Notes: generated from the sequence alone by a model not told the origin. DNA of 7,542 nucleotides from Rhizobium sp. Q54 (GCA_945903655.1 CAMDOY010000167.1:1-7542); one strand, 5' to 3'. Counted from the stretch's first letter, positions 1 through 6,883 are shown. A program made the numbers and translations.

Positions 1-2585
1 CGGACGCCGCCGCAGCGCGCGGCCTGACCCTCAACGATGTGCGCAGCGCCGTGGTGTCCGCCAATTCCAGCGCTCCGGTGGGGCGCCTGCGCGGCGAGAA
101 CAAGAACCTGACCCTGAAAGCCTCCGGCGAATTGACCAAGGCGGAGGATTTCCAGTCCATCATCGTGGCCTGGCGCAATGGTGCGCCCGTGCGCCTGAAC
201 GAAATCGCCAAGGTCTACGACTCCGTCGAAAACGACCAGATCGCGGCCTGGCAGGGAGACGAGCGCGGCATCGCCCTGGCGGTGTTCCGTCAGTCGGACG
301 CCAACACCATTCAGGTCGTGGATTCCATCAAGGAAAAGCTGCCGATCTATCAGGCGCAGCTTCCCCCCTCCATCAAGGCTTCCGTGCTCAATGACCGGTC
401 GCGCTCCATTCGCGAATCCGTCTATGACGTGAAGGAAACGCTGGCCCTGTCCATCATCCTCGTGGTGCTGGTGATTTTCCTGTTTCTGAAGTCTTTCGCC
501 GCGACCATGATCCCGTCGCTGGCGCTGCCGGTGTCTTTGATCGGCACCTGCGCCTTCATGTATATGTTCGGCTATTCGATCAACAATATTTCCCTGCTGG
601 CGATCACGCTGGCCGTGGGCTTCGTGGTCGACGACGCCATCGTGATGCTCGAAAACATCGTGCGTCATATCGAAGAGGGCATGAAGCCCTTCGACGCCGC
701 CTTGAAGGGCTCGCGCGAAATCGGCTTCACCATCATCTCGATCACCCTGTCTCTGGTGGCGGTGTTCATTCCCGTGCTGCTCATGGGCGGCATCGTGGGC
801 CGGGTGTTCCGCGAATTTGCGGTGACCATCTCTTGCGCCATCCTGGTGTCGGGCTTCGTCTCACTCACCCTGACGCCCATGCTATGCGCGCGCCTGCTCA
901 AGCCCGTGGACCATCACGCCAAGCAGAACCTGTTCTGGCGCATGGTCGATGGCGTGATCGATGGCGTGACGGAGGCCTATCGCATCACCCTTGATGTGGT
1001 GCTGCGCTGGCGGCTCACCATGCTGGCGGTCACCTTCCTGACCTTCGGGCTGAGCATCTGGATGTTCATGTGGATCCCCAAGGGCTTCTTCCCCGTCGAG
1101 GATACGGGCTTCATCACGGGCTCGACGGAAGCGGCCTCCGACATCGCCTTCCCCGCCATGGCGGAGCGTCAAAAGGAGATTTCGAGGCTGATCCGCATGG
1201 ATCCCGCCGTCGATTACGTCACGACCTCGGTGGGCCTGGGCGGCACCAATCAGGGCAGCGTCTACATCGCCTTGAAACCGAAGAACCAACGCAGCGAAAT
1301 GTCGGAAATCATCGCGCGGTTGCGCCGCACGGCGACCTCCGTCCCCGGCATCAACGCCGTGTTCCAGCCGGTGCAGAATCTCAATCTGAACGGCGGGCGC
1401 GCCTCGCGGGCGCCCTATCAATACACGATGCAATCTGGCGACATTAAGGGGCTATATGATCTCGCGCCCACCATGTTGCAGAGAATGCAGGCGCTGCCGC
1501 AATTGCGCGACACCACCAGCGATCTGAAGATCACCAATCCGGAGATGCGCATCGACATCGACAAGGAAAAGGCCGCCGCTTTCGGCCTGACCTCCGACCA
1601 GATCCGCACGGCCCTCTACAACGCCTACGGCAGCCGCCAGATCTCGACGATCTTCACGCAATCAGCCGATTATCAGGTGATTCTGGAGACCGGCCACAGC
1701 TTCCAGGATGATCCCAGCGCCCTGACCCGCGTCTTCATTCGCGCTGGCGGGGCTGGCGCTGGCGCCGGCGGCGTCTCCGCAGCGCCCATCATTCCGTTGG
1801 AACAGGTGGCGACCGTCAGCCGCTCGGTGGGGCCGCTGTGGATCAACCGCCAGTCCCAGCAACCCTCGGTCACGCTCTCCTTCAACACCGCGCCTGGCAC
1901 GTCCATCGGCGAGGCGGTGGAGGCGATCCGTCGCGTCGAGGCGGAGCTGAAGATGCCGCCTTCGGTCTCGACCAACTTCACCGGTTCCGCCGCCCTCTTC
2001 CAGGATGCGCAGAAGGGGCAAGTGCCGCTGATCCTCGCCGCCATTCTGACCATCTATATCGTGCTGGGCGTTCTCTATGAGAGCTACATCCACCCGATCA
2101 CGATCCTCTCCGGCCTGCCCTCCGCAGGCCTGGGCGCGCTGCTGGCGCTCTGGTGGTATGGGATGGACCTCTCGGTCATCGCCATCATCGGCATTCTCCT
2201 GCTGGTGGGCATCGTGAAGAAAAACGCGATCATGATGATCGATTTCGCCATCGAACGACGAAACGCCGGCGTGGATGCGCTGCCCGCGATCCGCGAGGCC
2301 GCGATCATCCGTTTCCGCCCGATCATCATGACGACGCTGGCCGCCATCCTCGGCGCGGTGCCCATCGCCATCGGCGCGGGCGCAGGCGCGGAGCTTCGCC
2401 AGCCCCTTGGCATCGCCATTGTCGGCGGCCTCTGCGTGTCGCAGGTGCTGACGCTCTACATCACCCCGGTGGTCTATTATTACCTCGACAAGGTCGACAC
2501 CTACCTCTCGGGCCGCTCCAAGCGCGAGCCTGCGACTGAGGGCTTCGTCGGGGAGGCGGAGGCCGCGCAGCAGGCTGCGCAATAA
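1..2585 (+). CDS. RND efflux permease, HAE1/MdtB-MdtC type, 5' truncated by window edge
   Basis: Inner-membrane subunit of a tripartite proton-driven drug efflux pump that works with a periplasmic adaptor and an outer-membrane channel. The reading frame is open from base 3, with no start in view. The 860 visible residues compare with about 1,030-1,050 in the family, so TM1 and the first porter subdomain are missing. Visible parts, in order: the end of porter PN2, TM2-TM6, TM7, the second periplasmic porter half, and TM8-TM12. The proton-relay residues are present: Asp-Asp in TM4 (GFVVDDAIVMLEN, bases 630-635) and Lys in TM10 (VKKNAIMMIDFA, bases 2220-2222), plus the RFRPIIMT motif of TM11. 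The phrases YIVLGVLYESYIHPITILS and RPIIMTTLAA resemble Escherichia coli MdtB/MdtC more than AcrB. A Gly/Ala-rich insert sits at bases 1743-1772. The gene ends with TAA and a hairpin follows, so it is probably the last gene of its operon. The substrate cannot be told. The family call is firm; MdtB versus MdtC is not decided. Confidence 0.95.
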   Translation, partial: DAAAARGLTLNDVRSAVVSANSSAPVGRLRGENKNLTLKASGELTKAEDFQSIIVAWRNGAPVRLNEIAKVYDSVENDQIAAWQGDERGIALAVFRQSDANTIQVVDSIKEKLPIYQAQLPPSIKASVLNDRSRSIRESVYDVKETLALSIILVVLVIFLFLKSFAATMIPSLALPVSLIGTCAFMYMFGYSINNISLLAITLAVGFVVDDAIVMLENIVRHIEEGMKPFDAALKGSREIGFTIISITLSLVAVFIPVLLMGGIVGRVFREFAVTISCAILVSGFVSLTLTPMLCARLLKPVDHHAKQNLFWRMVDGVIDGVTEAYRITLDVVLRWRLTMLAVTFLTFGLSIWMFMWIPKGFFPVEDTGFITGSTEAASDIAFPAMAERQKEISRLIRMDPAVDYVTTSVGLGGTNQGSVYIALKPKNQRSEMSEIIARLRRTATSVPGINAVFQPVQNLNLNGGRASRAPYQYTMQSGDIKGLYDLAPTMLQRMQALPQLRDTTSDLKITNPEMRIDIDKEKAAAFGLTSDQIRTALYNAYGSRQISTIFTQSADYQVILETGHSFQDDPSALTRVFIRAGGAGAGAGGVSAAPIIPLEQVATVSRSVGPLWINRQSQQPSVTLSFNTAPGTSIGEAVEAIRRVEAELKMPPSVSTNFTGSAALFQDAQKGQVPLILAAILTIYIVLGVLYESYIHPITILSGLPSAGLGALLALWWYGMDLSVIAIIGILLLVGIVKKNAIMMIDFAIERRNAGVDALPAIREAAIIRFRPIIMTTLAAILGAVPIAIGAGAGAELRQPLGIAIVGGLCVSQVLTLYITPVVYYYLDKVDTYLSGRSKREPATEGFVGEAEAAQQAAQ

Positions 2586-2593
2586 CGCAAAAG

Positions 2594-2628
2594 CGCGGGG
2601 GCCGCAGGTCGGCCCCCAAGACCCCGCG
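2594..2628. terminator. Shared hairpin between two convergent genes, probable terminator
   Basis: A perfect 8-bp stem, GGGGGCCG (2597-2604) with CGGCCCCC (2610-2617), closes a 5-base loop. It lies 11 bases after the stop of the RND gene and about 33 bases after the stop of the opposing gene. A second perfect 7-bp pairing, CGCGGGG (2594-2600) with CCCCGCG (2622-2628), uses the same left arm and would compete with the first. On the + strand no T-run follows. On the - strand a short TTTT (complement of 2589-2592) comes four bases after the stem, so intrinsic termination looks better for the - strand gene. The position between convergent stops supports a terminator role; the weak T-tracts limit confidence. 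Confidence 0.5.
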
Positions 2629-2649
2629 TCCGGCCTTGGAACCGCCCGC

Positions 2650-3051
2650 TCAGGCCGGGCGGACCGATGCGACCCGATAGGTCAAGACAGCGCCGCTCTC
2701 GTCACGGATCGAAACATATTCCCCTGGCTTGAAGGCATGGGACTCGAAGCGGTAGCCCGTGTCCTCCTCGCCGAGAGCGCGAGGGTCATAATCGAATTGC
2801 CAGGTTCCCCCGCCGGGCCCGCCAGCGCGATGGACCAGGAGCCCGCGCTCCACTATATCGCCCCCTTCAAGCCGATGGACGAAACACAGGCCCCGCTGGC
2901 TGCGCCATCCCTCGACGCTGATGTGGCCGGTATCATCGAGCGGCGCCACGAAATCATAGCCCTCCCCGGGATCCACCTCGGCATGTCCCTTGGCGCGGGC
3001 GCGCTCGAGCCTGATATGGCGCATGTGGTATGTGGGATGGGTGTCGGCCAT
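2650..3051 (-). CDS. Uncharacterised small protein, 133 residues
   Basis: I do not recognise a named family. I chose the ATG at 3051-3049 because AGGAG (3062-3058) sits six bases upstream; the frame is also open to a TTG at 3066, but that start would place the ribosome site inside the gene. The product has no signal peptide and no membrane segment, so it is probably cytoplasmic. It is rich in Arg, His, Gly and acidic residues, with one Cys (about residue 56). Distinct stretches are an N-terminal basic segment (MRHIRLERARAKG, 10-22), GYDFVAPLDDTGHI (31-44), a Gly-rich turn (GGPGGG, 77-82), GTWQFDYDP (82-90) and a C-terminal HAFKPGEYVSIRD segment (105-117) followed by likely beta strands. This suggests a small beta-rich fold, which is inference only. 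It is probably transcribed alone, convergent to the RND gene and divergent from the AsmA gene. Codon use matches the neighbours, and the clear ribosome site supports a real gene. My impression is that similar unnamed proteins occur in related alphaproteobacteria, but this is from memory. Confidence 0.85.
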   Translation of the reverse strand: MADTHPTYHMRHIRLERARAKGHAEVDPGEGYDFVAPLDDTGHISVEGWRSQRGLCFVHRLEGGDIVERGLLVHRAGGPGGGTWQFDYDPRALGEEDTGYRFESHAFKPGEYVSIRDESGAVLTYRVASVRPA

Positions 3052-3057
3052 GGATCG

Positions 3058-3062
3058 CTCCT
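3058..3062 (-). promoter_or_regulatory. Ribosome binding site AGGAG deciding the start at 3051
   Basis: On the - strand the sequence reads AGGAG, then six bases, then ATG. This is the best Shine-Dalgarno match in the window and selects the ATG at 3051 over the in-frame TTG at 3066. Confidence 0.75.
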
Positions 3063-3274
3063 GCAATATGGATCGGCGACAATCAGCCTGGCCGTAGGCC
3101 GACTGTCCATGACAAGGATCAAGACGCCGCCCGGTTCCATGGGCCGCCCTTGGCGCAGGTCCCTTGATCGCCTTTCACGATTTTTTCATGCCAGGTTCAG
3201 CCGAAATGCGGTCTGGCGGCCATAAACTTGTGGGCAGCCCTGCCCGCGCCGCACCGCTTCCTCAGGAAAGTCTA

Positions 3275-3303
3275 TTTCGAACCCCAGAGCTTGCCCCTAT
3301 AGT
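3275..3303 (+). promoter_or_regulatory. Weak candidate promoter of the AsmA-family gene
   Basis: TATAGT at 3298-3303 matches a -10 box in five of six positions. A start of transcription near 3310 would give a leader of about 40 bases before the ATG at 3349. The -35 region at the usual 17-base spacing (TTTCGA, 3275-3280) is a poor match, so the call rests almost wholly on the -10 box. Confidence 0.25.
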
Positions 3304-3348
3304 GTTGGCCGACCCCAGCCCCGCTCACGCCATGGAACCTGTCAGCCG

Positions 3349-5202
3349 ATGAACCAAAAGCTGAAATGGCTTGCGGCCAGCCTTGTCGTCTTGGGGATTC
3401 TGGGCGGTCTGGCACCCTGGACCGTCTCCGGCGCCGCCATGCGCAATGAGCTCGCCCTTCAGATCCGCGAAACCACGGGGCTCGTGGCCGAAGCGAGGGG
3501 GCGCACCACTCTGGCTCTGCTACCCCGCCCCAGGATCAAGATCGAGGAGGTCACGATCCAGGACCGCGAGGGCAAGCTGCTCATCCGATCCGGGACCGTG
3601 CGCGGCAATCTGCGGATTCTCCCCGCTATCGCCGGTCGCATGGAAGCCTCCTCCCTCTCCCTGAGCAACCCCAACATTGACATTGATCTCGACGGCAAAC
3701 CGCTGAGTTCGCAGGGCGCGATCGCCCGCGCCATAGAGGCCCGCTCGGAGACGCGAGAGGCCATCGCCGCCGATACGGCGCGCCTCGCCAGCGTCACCAT
3801 CAACAATGGCGCCGCCCGCCTGACCCGCGGGGGACAGGTGGTTGGCCTGCTCGAGAACATCGAAGCGACCCTTGACTGGCGCAGCCTCAATCAGCCCGCC
3901 GGGCTCGTGGCCAGCTTCACCTGGGCCCGTGAAACCGTGAATGTCACGGCCTGGCTCGGCCAGCCCGCGCAGGTCCTGCGCGGCGCCTCCTCCCCTGTCT
4001 CCCTGCGCCTGGACTCGCCCTCTTTGAACCTCTCGGCCAATGGCATCGCCACGGGGGGGCAGACGCCCACCTATGCAGGCAAATTCGTCGCCAACGCCCC
4101 TTCCCTTGGGGCGGTGCTCGACCAGAACGAGATCTATCTGCCCCTGCCGGGCCTGCGTGGGCCCCTGTCGCTGAGCGCCGACGCGCGCGCGAGCCAACGC
4201 TCCATCCAGCTGTCAGATCTCCAATTCAAGATCGACGAAACGACCTATGAAGGCGCGATCATCCTCTCCAGCCATCGCGACCGACCGACCTTGATGGGCA
4301 CGCTGGCGACCAAACTCCTGCAGATCGACCACCTCCTCACGGATGTTCCCGCCCCACGGGAGAACGACGGTCGGTGGAGTGGCGCGGCTCTGCCAAAGAC
4401 GGATCTGGCGCGCGCCGACGTGGATCTGCGCATTTCCGCCACCCGCGCCCAGATCGGTCGACTGCAGGCGCGGGATGTGGGCTTCTCCATTCTCGTTGCA
4501 AACGGGAAAGCGGAATTGGTGGTCGCTGACGCCACGGCTTTCGGCGGCTCGATCAAGGCCCGTTTCAATGCGGAGCCTGCCGAGGCCGGATACGCCCTGC
4601 GCGCCTCCACCGCGTTCGCGCGGGTGGATAGCGCGGCCATCTCGAACGATCTTTTTCGCAATCAAAGAGTTTCCGGCGCCGCCACGGGAGAAGCGAGTTT
4701 CGCAGGTGAAGGCGTGAGTTTCGCGCAAATCCTGTCGTCCCTTCGCGGCGCCGCAAAGGTCACGCTTACGAATGGCGACGTCACCGGCCTTGATCTGGAA
4801 CAGGCCCTCAGGCGGCTGGAGAAACGCCCTCTATCCATCGCTTCAGAGATGCGTTCGGGGCGCACCGCCTTCAGCCAAGCGCAGATTGATCTGGAGATTA
4901 CGGGCGGGGTCGCCAAGGTCCAGACTCTGGAAGCCAAAAGCCCCGGCGTGGATATCTCCGTCACCGGCTCGGCCTCCATTGCGCGGCGTTTGCTGGACCT
5001 GACGATCAAGGCGCGGCAAACCGGGCGGGACGACAACCAACCCGCGCCCCAGCTCAACATGGATCTGCGGGGTAATTGGGACGACCCCAATCTGATCATC
5101 GACGCCCAGAGCCTCATCCGCCGCTCCGAGGCCGCCGCGCCCCTGCTGCGCAGCCTGAATGCGCCGAAGCCAGATGGTGGGGCTGAGCCCGGGAAGCCCT
5201 AA
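3349..5202 (+). CDS. AsmA-family protein
   Basis: This 617-residue member of the AsmA family belongs to a group of inner-membrane-anchored, mainly periplasmic proteins related to bridge-like lipid-transfer proteins and linked to outer-membrane assembly and envelope lipid balance. Residues about 7-28 form a single N-terminal membrane segment after MNQKLK, giving an N-in, C-out anchor. It is followed by the typical AsmA opening: a region ending in TTGL, then LLPRPRIKIEEVTI (about 57-70). The middle (about 70-440) is rich in alternating hydrophobic residues, as expected of beta strands. The C-terminal AsmA_2-like region (about 446-585) contains FAQILSSLRGAAKVTLTNGD and GLDLEQALRRLE. It ends with NMDLRGNWDDPNLIID and a short tail. 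The length and order are normal for alphaproteobacterial homologues. The ATG at 3349 is followed directly by the membrane segment; only a weak GGAA (3334-3337, 11 bases upstream) could serve as ribosome site. The gene is probably a single unit. Its TAA overlaps the stop of the opposing potI-like gene. Confidence 0.93.
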   Translation: MNQKLKWLAASLVVLGILGGLAPWTVSGAAMRNELALQIRETTGLVAEARGRTTLALLPRPRIKIEEVTIQDREGKLLIRSGTVRGNLRILPAIAGRMEASSLSLSNPNIDIDLDGKPLSSQGAIARAIEARSETREAIAADTARLASVTINNGAARLTRGGQVVGLLENIEATLDWRSLNQPAGLVASFTWARETVNVTAWLGQPAQVLRGASSPVSLRLDSPSLNLSANGIATGGQTPTYAGKFVANAPSLGAVLDQNEIYLPLPGLRGPLSLSADARASQRSIQLSDLQFKIDETTYEGAIILSSHRDRPTLMGTLATKLLQIDHLLTDVPAPRENDGRWSGAALPKTDLARADVDLRISATRAQIGRLQARDVGFSILVANGKAELVVADATAFGGSIKARFNAEPAEAGYALRASTAFARVDSAAISNDLFRNQRVSGAATGEASFAGEGVSFAQILSSLRGAAKVTLTNGDVTGLDLEQALRRLEKRPLSIASEMRSGRTAFSQAQIDLEITGGVAKVQTLEAKSPGVDISVTGSASIARRLLDLTIKARQTGRDDNQPAPQLNMDLRGNWDDPNLIIDAQSLIRRSEAAAPLLRSLNAPKPDGGAEPGKP

Positions 5203-5223
5203 GCCTGACGCGGCTTGCGCCGC
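5179..5223. other. Cluster of short dyads at overlapping convergent stops
   Basis: Around the two overlapping stop codons three short stems can form: GGGCT (5180-5184) with AGCCC (5195-5199), loop 10; AAGCC (5201-5205) with GGCTT (5212-5216), loop 6; and GCGGC (5210-5214) with GCCGC (5219-5223), loop 4. The last two exclude each other. None has a T-run on either strand, so they are not typical intrinsic terminators. Such 5-bp stems are common in GC-rich DNA; their position at the junction is the only reason to list them. Confidence 0.25.
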
Positions 5224-5984
5224 CCCACGAGATAACCCGCTACCAGAATGACCCCCACAATGCCGATGAGGATGGCGGAGACCGCATTGATCTCCGGCGT
5301 CACGCCAAGGCGCACCTGCGAATAGATGCGCATGGGCAGGGTCGTGGAACCCGGCCCGGAGGTGAAGCTGGCGACCACCACATCATCGATGGACAGGATG
5401 AAGGCCAGCGCATAGCCCGCCAGAATGGAGGGCGCGGCAAGCGGCAGGGTCACCTGCAGAAGCGCCCTGCCGGGGGTGGCGCCCAGATCCATGGCGGCTT
5501 CTTCGAGGGAGCGGTCGAGCGTCACCAGACGCGCATGGACCACCACCGCGACGAAGCACATGCCAAGGGTCGCGTGGGCGACCACCACGGTCCAGAAGCC
5601 CCGGGGAATATCCAGCGCTACGAAGAGCAGCAGCAACGACAGGCCCGTGATCACCTCCGGCATGACCAGCGGCGCATAGATCATGGACGAGAAGGCGATG
5701 CGCCCACGAAACCTTCCGAACCGCGCTAGCGCGATGGCCGCGCAGGTTCCTACAATGGTGGCGATGAGGGCCGATACCAGCGCCACCCGCAGGCTGATCC
5801 AGGCGCTGGCGATGAGTTGCTCGTTCTCCAGCAGCGAGGCGTACCAGCGCGTCGAGAAGCCGCCCCAGACCGTAACCAGCCGCGAGGCGTTGAAGCTGTA
5901 GAGCACCAGCAGCGCGATGGGCGCATAGAGAAAGGCTAAGCCAAAGAGCAGCGCGGCGGTGCGCACGAAATGGGTTTGTTTCAT
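5199..5984 (-). CDS. potI: Polyamine ABC transporter permease, PotI-like
   Basis: One of the two inner-membrane channel subunits of a polyamine-type (putrescine/spermidine) ABC importer. The 261 residues compare with 281 in Escherichia coli PotI. The start closely follows that protein: FLYAPIALLVLYSFN (18-32), then RLVTVWGGFSTRWY (35-48). About six membrane segments are visible. The cytoplasmic EAA loop that contacts the ATPase is intact (EEAAMDLGATPGRALLQVTLP, 161-181), with SIDDVVVASFTSGPGSTTLP (198-217) after it. The ATG at 5984 has GGAG (5996-5993) eight bases upstream and overlaps the end of the preceding permease gene as ATGA, which indicates coupled translation. It is the last gene of the operon. 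Its TAG overlaps the TAA of the convergent AsmA-family gene by four bases, leaving no intergenic terminator. Membership of the polyamine family is clear. The exact substrate (putrescine, spermidine or another amine) is inferred from similarity only. Confidence 0.93.
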   Translation of the reverse strand: MKQTHFVRTAALLFGLAFLYAPIALLVLYSFNASRLVTVWGGFSTRWYASLLENEQLIASAWISLRVALVSALIATIVGTCAAIALARFGRFRGRIAFSSMIYAPLVMPEVITGLSLLLLFVALDIPRGFWTVVVAHATLGMCFVAVVVHARLVTLDRSLEEAAMDLGATPGRALLQVTLPLAAPSILAGYALAFILSIDDVVVASFTSGPGSTTLPMRIYSQVRLGVTPEINAVSAILIGIVGVILVAGYLVGRRKPRQA

Positions 5985-6883
5985 GGCGGCGTCTCCGCCA
6001 TCTGGCTGCGCTCATACAGCGCCATGGGAAGCACCAGCAGCGCCAGCAGAACCACCGCCACTGCGGAGGCCGCAGGCCAGTCGCGATTGTCGAAAAACTC
6101 CACCCAGAGCGTGCGCCCGATCATCAGGGTGTCGGAACCGCCGAGCAGATCGGGGATCACGAATTCGCCGATGGCGGGGATGAAGACCAGCAGGCATCCG
6201 GCCAATATCCCGGGCGCCGAAAGGGGCACGGTGATGCGCCAGAAGGCGGCGGCGGGCGAGGCCCCAAGATCCGCCGCAGCCTCCCGCAGTTCGGGCGGTT
6301 GGCGGGCAATGGCGTTGTAGAGGGGCAGCACCATGAAGGGCAGATAGGAATAGACGATGCCGATCACCACAGCCCCGTCGGTGGCGAAGATACGCAGGGG
6401 CTCGGAGATGATCCCCAGCGACAGCAGCGCGTGATTGAGCAGGCCCTCATCCTTCAGGATGGTGATCCAGGCGTAGACGCGGATGAGAAAGCTCGTCCAG
6501 AAGGGCGCGATGGCCAGCACCAGCAGAACGGGCCGCAGATGCTCCGGCGCACGCGCCATGGCGTAGGCCATGGGATAGGCGATGGCGAGGGTGAAGGCGG
6601 TGGAGATCAGCGCCATGCGTAGCGACGAGAGATAGGCCTGCGCATAGAGCCAGTCGTCGGCCAGCCCCGCATAGGCGGCGAGGCTGAGCTCGCTGAGCTT
6701 GCCGACCATCGCCTCCCAGCCATCGGCCAGATCGAAGGCTGGCGTATAGGGCGGCTGGGCGAGGGCCGCCTGCGAGAGGGAGATCTTCACCACGATCAGG
6801 AACGGAATGAGGAAGAACACCGCGAGCCACACCCATGGCGCGCCCAGCACCAGCCGTTCGGCCAGGGAGCGCCGCGCGCTCAT
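5981..6883 (-). CDS. potH: Polyamine ABC transporter permease, PotH-like
   Basis: The second channel subunit, 300 residues, close to the 317 of Escherichia coli PotH. A first membrane segment at about 13-33 (APWVWLAVFFLIPFLIVV) is followed by the long periplasmic loop typical of PotH/PotB (YTPAFDL to the WLYAQAYLSSLRMAL segment). Further segments are at about 88-110, 117-143 (APFWTSFLIRVYAWITIL, a PotH hallmark), 170-192, 222-245 and 270-290. The EAA loop (REAAADLGASPAAAFWRITVP, 200-220) docks on the ATPase. PAIGEFVIPDLLGGSDTLMI (236-255) is also highly typical. The ATG at 6883 overlaps the TGA of the ATPase gene by four bases and no clear ribosome site precedes it, so translation probably depends on coupling. 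The gene ends by a 4-base overlap with the start of the PotI-like gene. Family call firm; substrate inferred. Confidence 0.94.
   Translation of the reverse strand: MSARRSLAERLVLGAPWVWLAVFFLIPFLIVVKISLSQAALAQPPYTPAFDLADGWEAMVGKLSELSLAAYAGLADDWLYAQAYLSSLRMALISTAFTLAIAYPMAYAMARAPEHLRPVLLVLAIAPFWTSFLIRVYAWITILKDEGLLNHALLSLGIISEPLRIFATDGAVVIGIVYSYLPFMVLPLYNAIARQPPELREAAADLGASPAAAFWRITVPLSAPGILAGCLLVFIPAIGEFVIPDLLGGSDTLMIGRTLWVEFFDNRDWPAASAVAVVLLALLVLPMALYERSQMAETPP
5993..5996 (-). promoter_or_regulatory. Ribosome binding site GGAG for the potI-like gene
   Basis: GGAG lies eight bases before the ATG at 5984 and inside the last codons of the upstream permease gene. It can therefore support new initiation as well as coupling through the ATGA overlap. 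Confidence 0.6.

Larger units (their letters stand above)
3052..3348. other. Divergent intergenic region, no gene seen
   Basis: These 297 bases separate two genes that read away from each other and should hold both promoters. I see no convincing gene. A 62-codon frame (3164-3352, +) starts with TTG, lacks a ribosome site and has an unconvincing composition. Visible structure: a dyad TGTC-N3-GACA at 3104-3114, about 53 bases upstream of the - strand gene; a T6 run at 3181-3186; a 10-bp inverted repeat GGTTCCATGG (3133-3142) / CCATGGAACC (3330-3339); a GGGCA/TGCCC hairpin at 3232-3245; and a short palindrome TTCCT-C-AGGAA at 3258-3268. No clear promoter could be picked for the - strand gene. 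Confidence 0.6.

Noticed and set aside
2373..2396. Second Gly/Ala stretch (GAGAGAEL) in the RND gene
   Set aside because: It aligns with a conserved Gly-rich turn after TM11 (GVGAEL in Escherichia coli MdtB), so it is an ordinary family feature.
1662..2582. 306-codon antisense frame under the RND gene
   Set aside because: It lies wholly inside a well-supported gene and has the Arg/Asp/His-rich composition of a reverse-strand shadow in GC-rich DNA. The same applies to 882-1433.
39..2585. GTG at 39 as the start of the RND gene
   Set aside because: The same frame continues upstream to base 3 with residues typical of the porter domain (AARGLTLNDV), so the gene is cut by the window edge and 39 is internal.
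3181..3186. T6 run as an intrinsic terminator
   Set aside because: No stable stem directly precedes it on the + strand, and no + strand gene ends upstream that would need it.
2737..3225. 162-codon + strand frame opposite the 133-residue gene
   Set aside because: The - strand gene has a strong ribosome site and more protein-like composition, and the + frame runs on into non-coding sequence.
3232..3245. GGGCA-GCCC-TGCCC hairpin in the intergenic region as a terminator or RNA element
   Set aside because: Only five perfect base pairs and no T-run; expected by chance in GC-rich DNA.
3520..4197. 225-codon antisense frame under the AsmA gene
   Set aside because: Gly/Arg/Gln-rich shadow with no ribosome site and no recognisable domain; the + strand frame has clear AsmA-family features.
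5383..6015. 210-codon frame on the - strand within the two permease genes
   Set aside because: Alternative frame of the PotI-like gene, Arg/His/Ala-rich, without membrane segments or domain features; the PotI frame is unmistakable.
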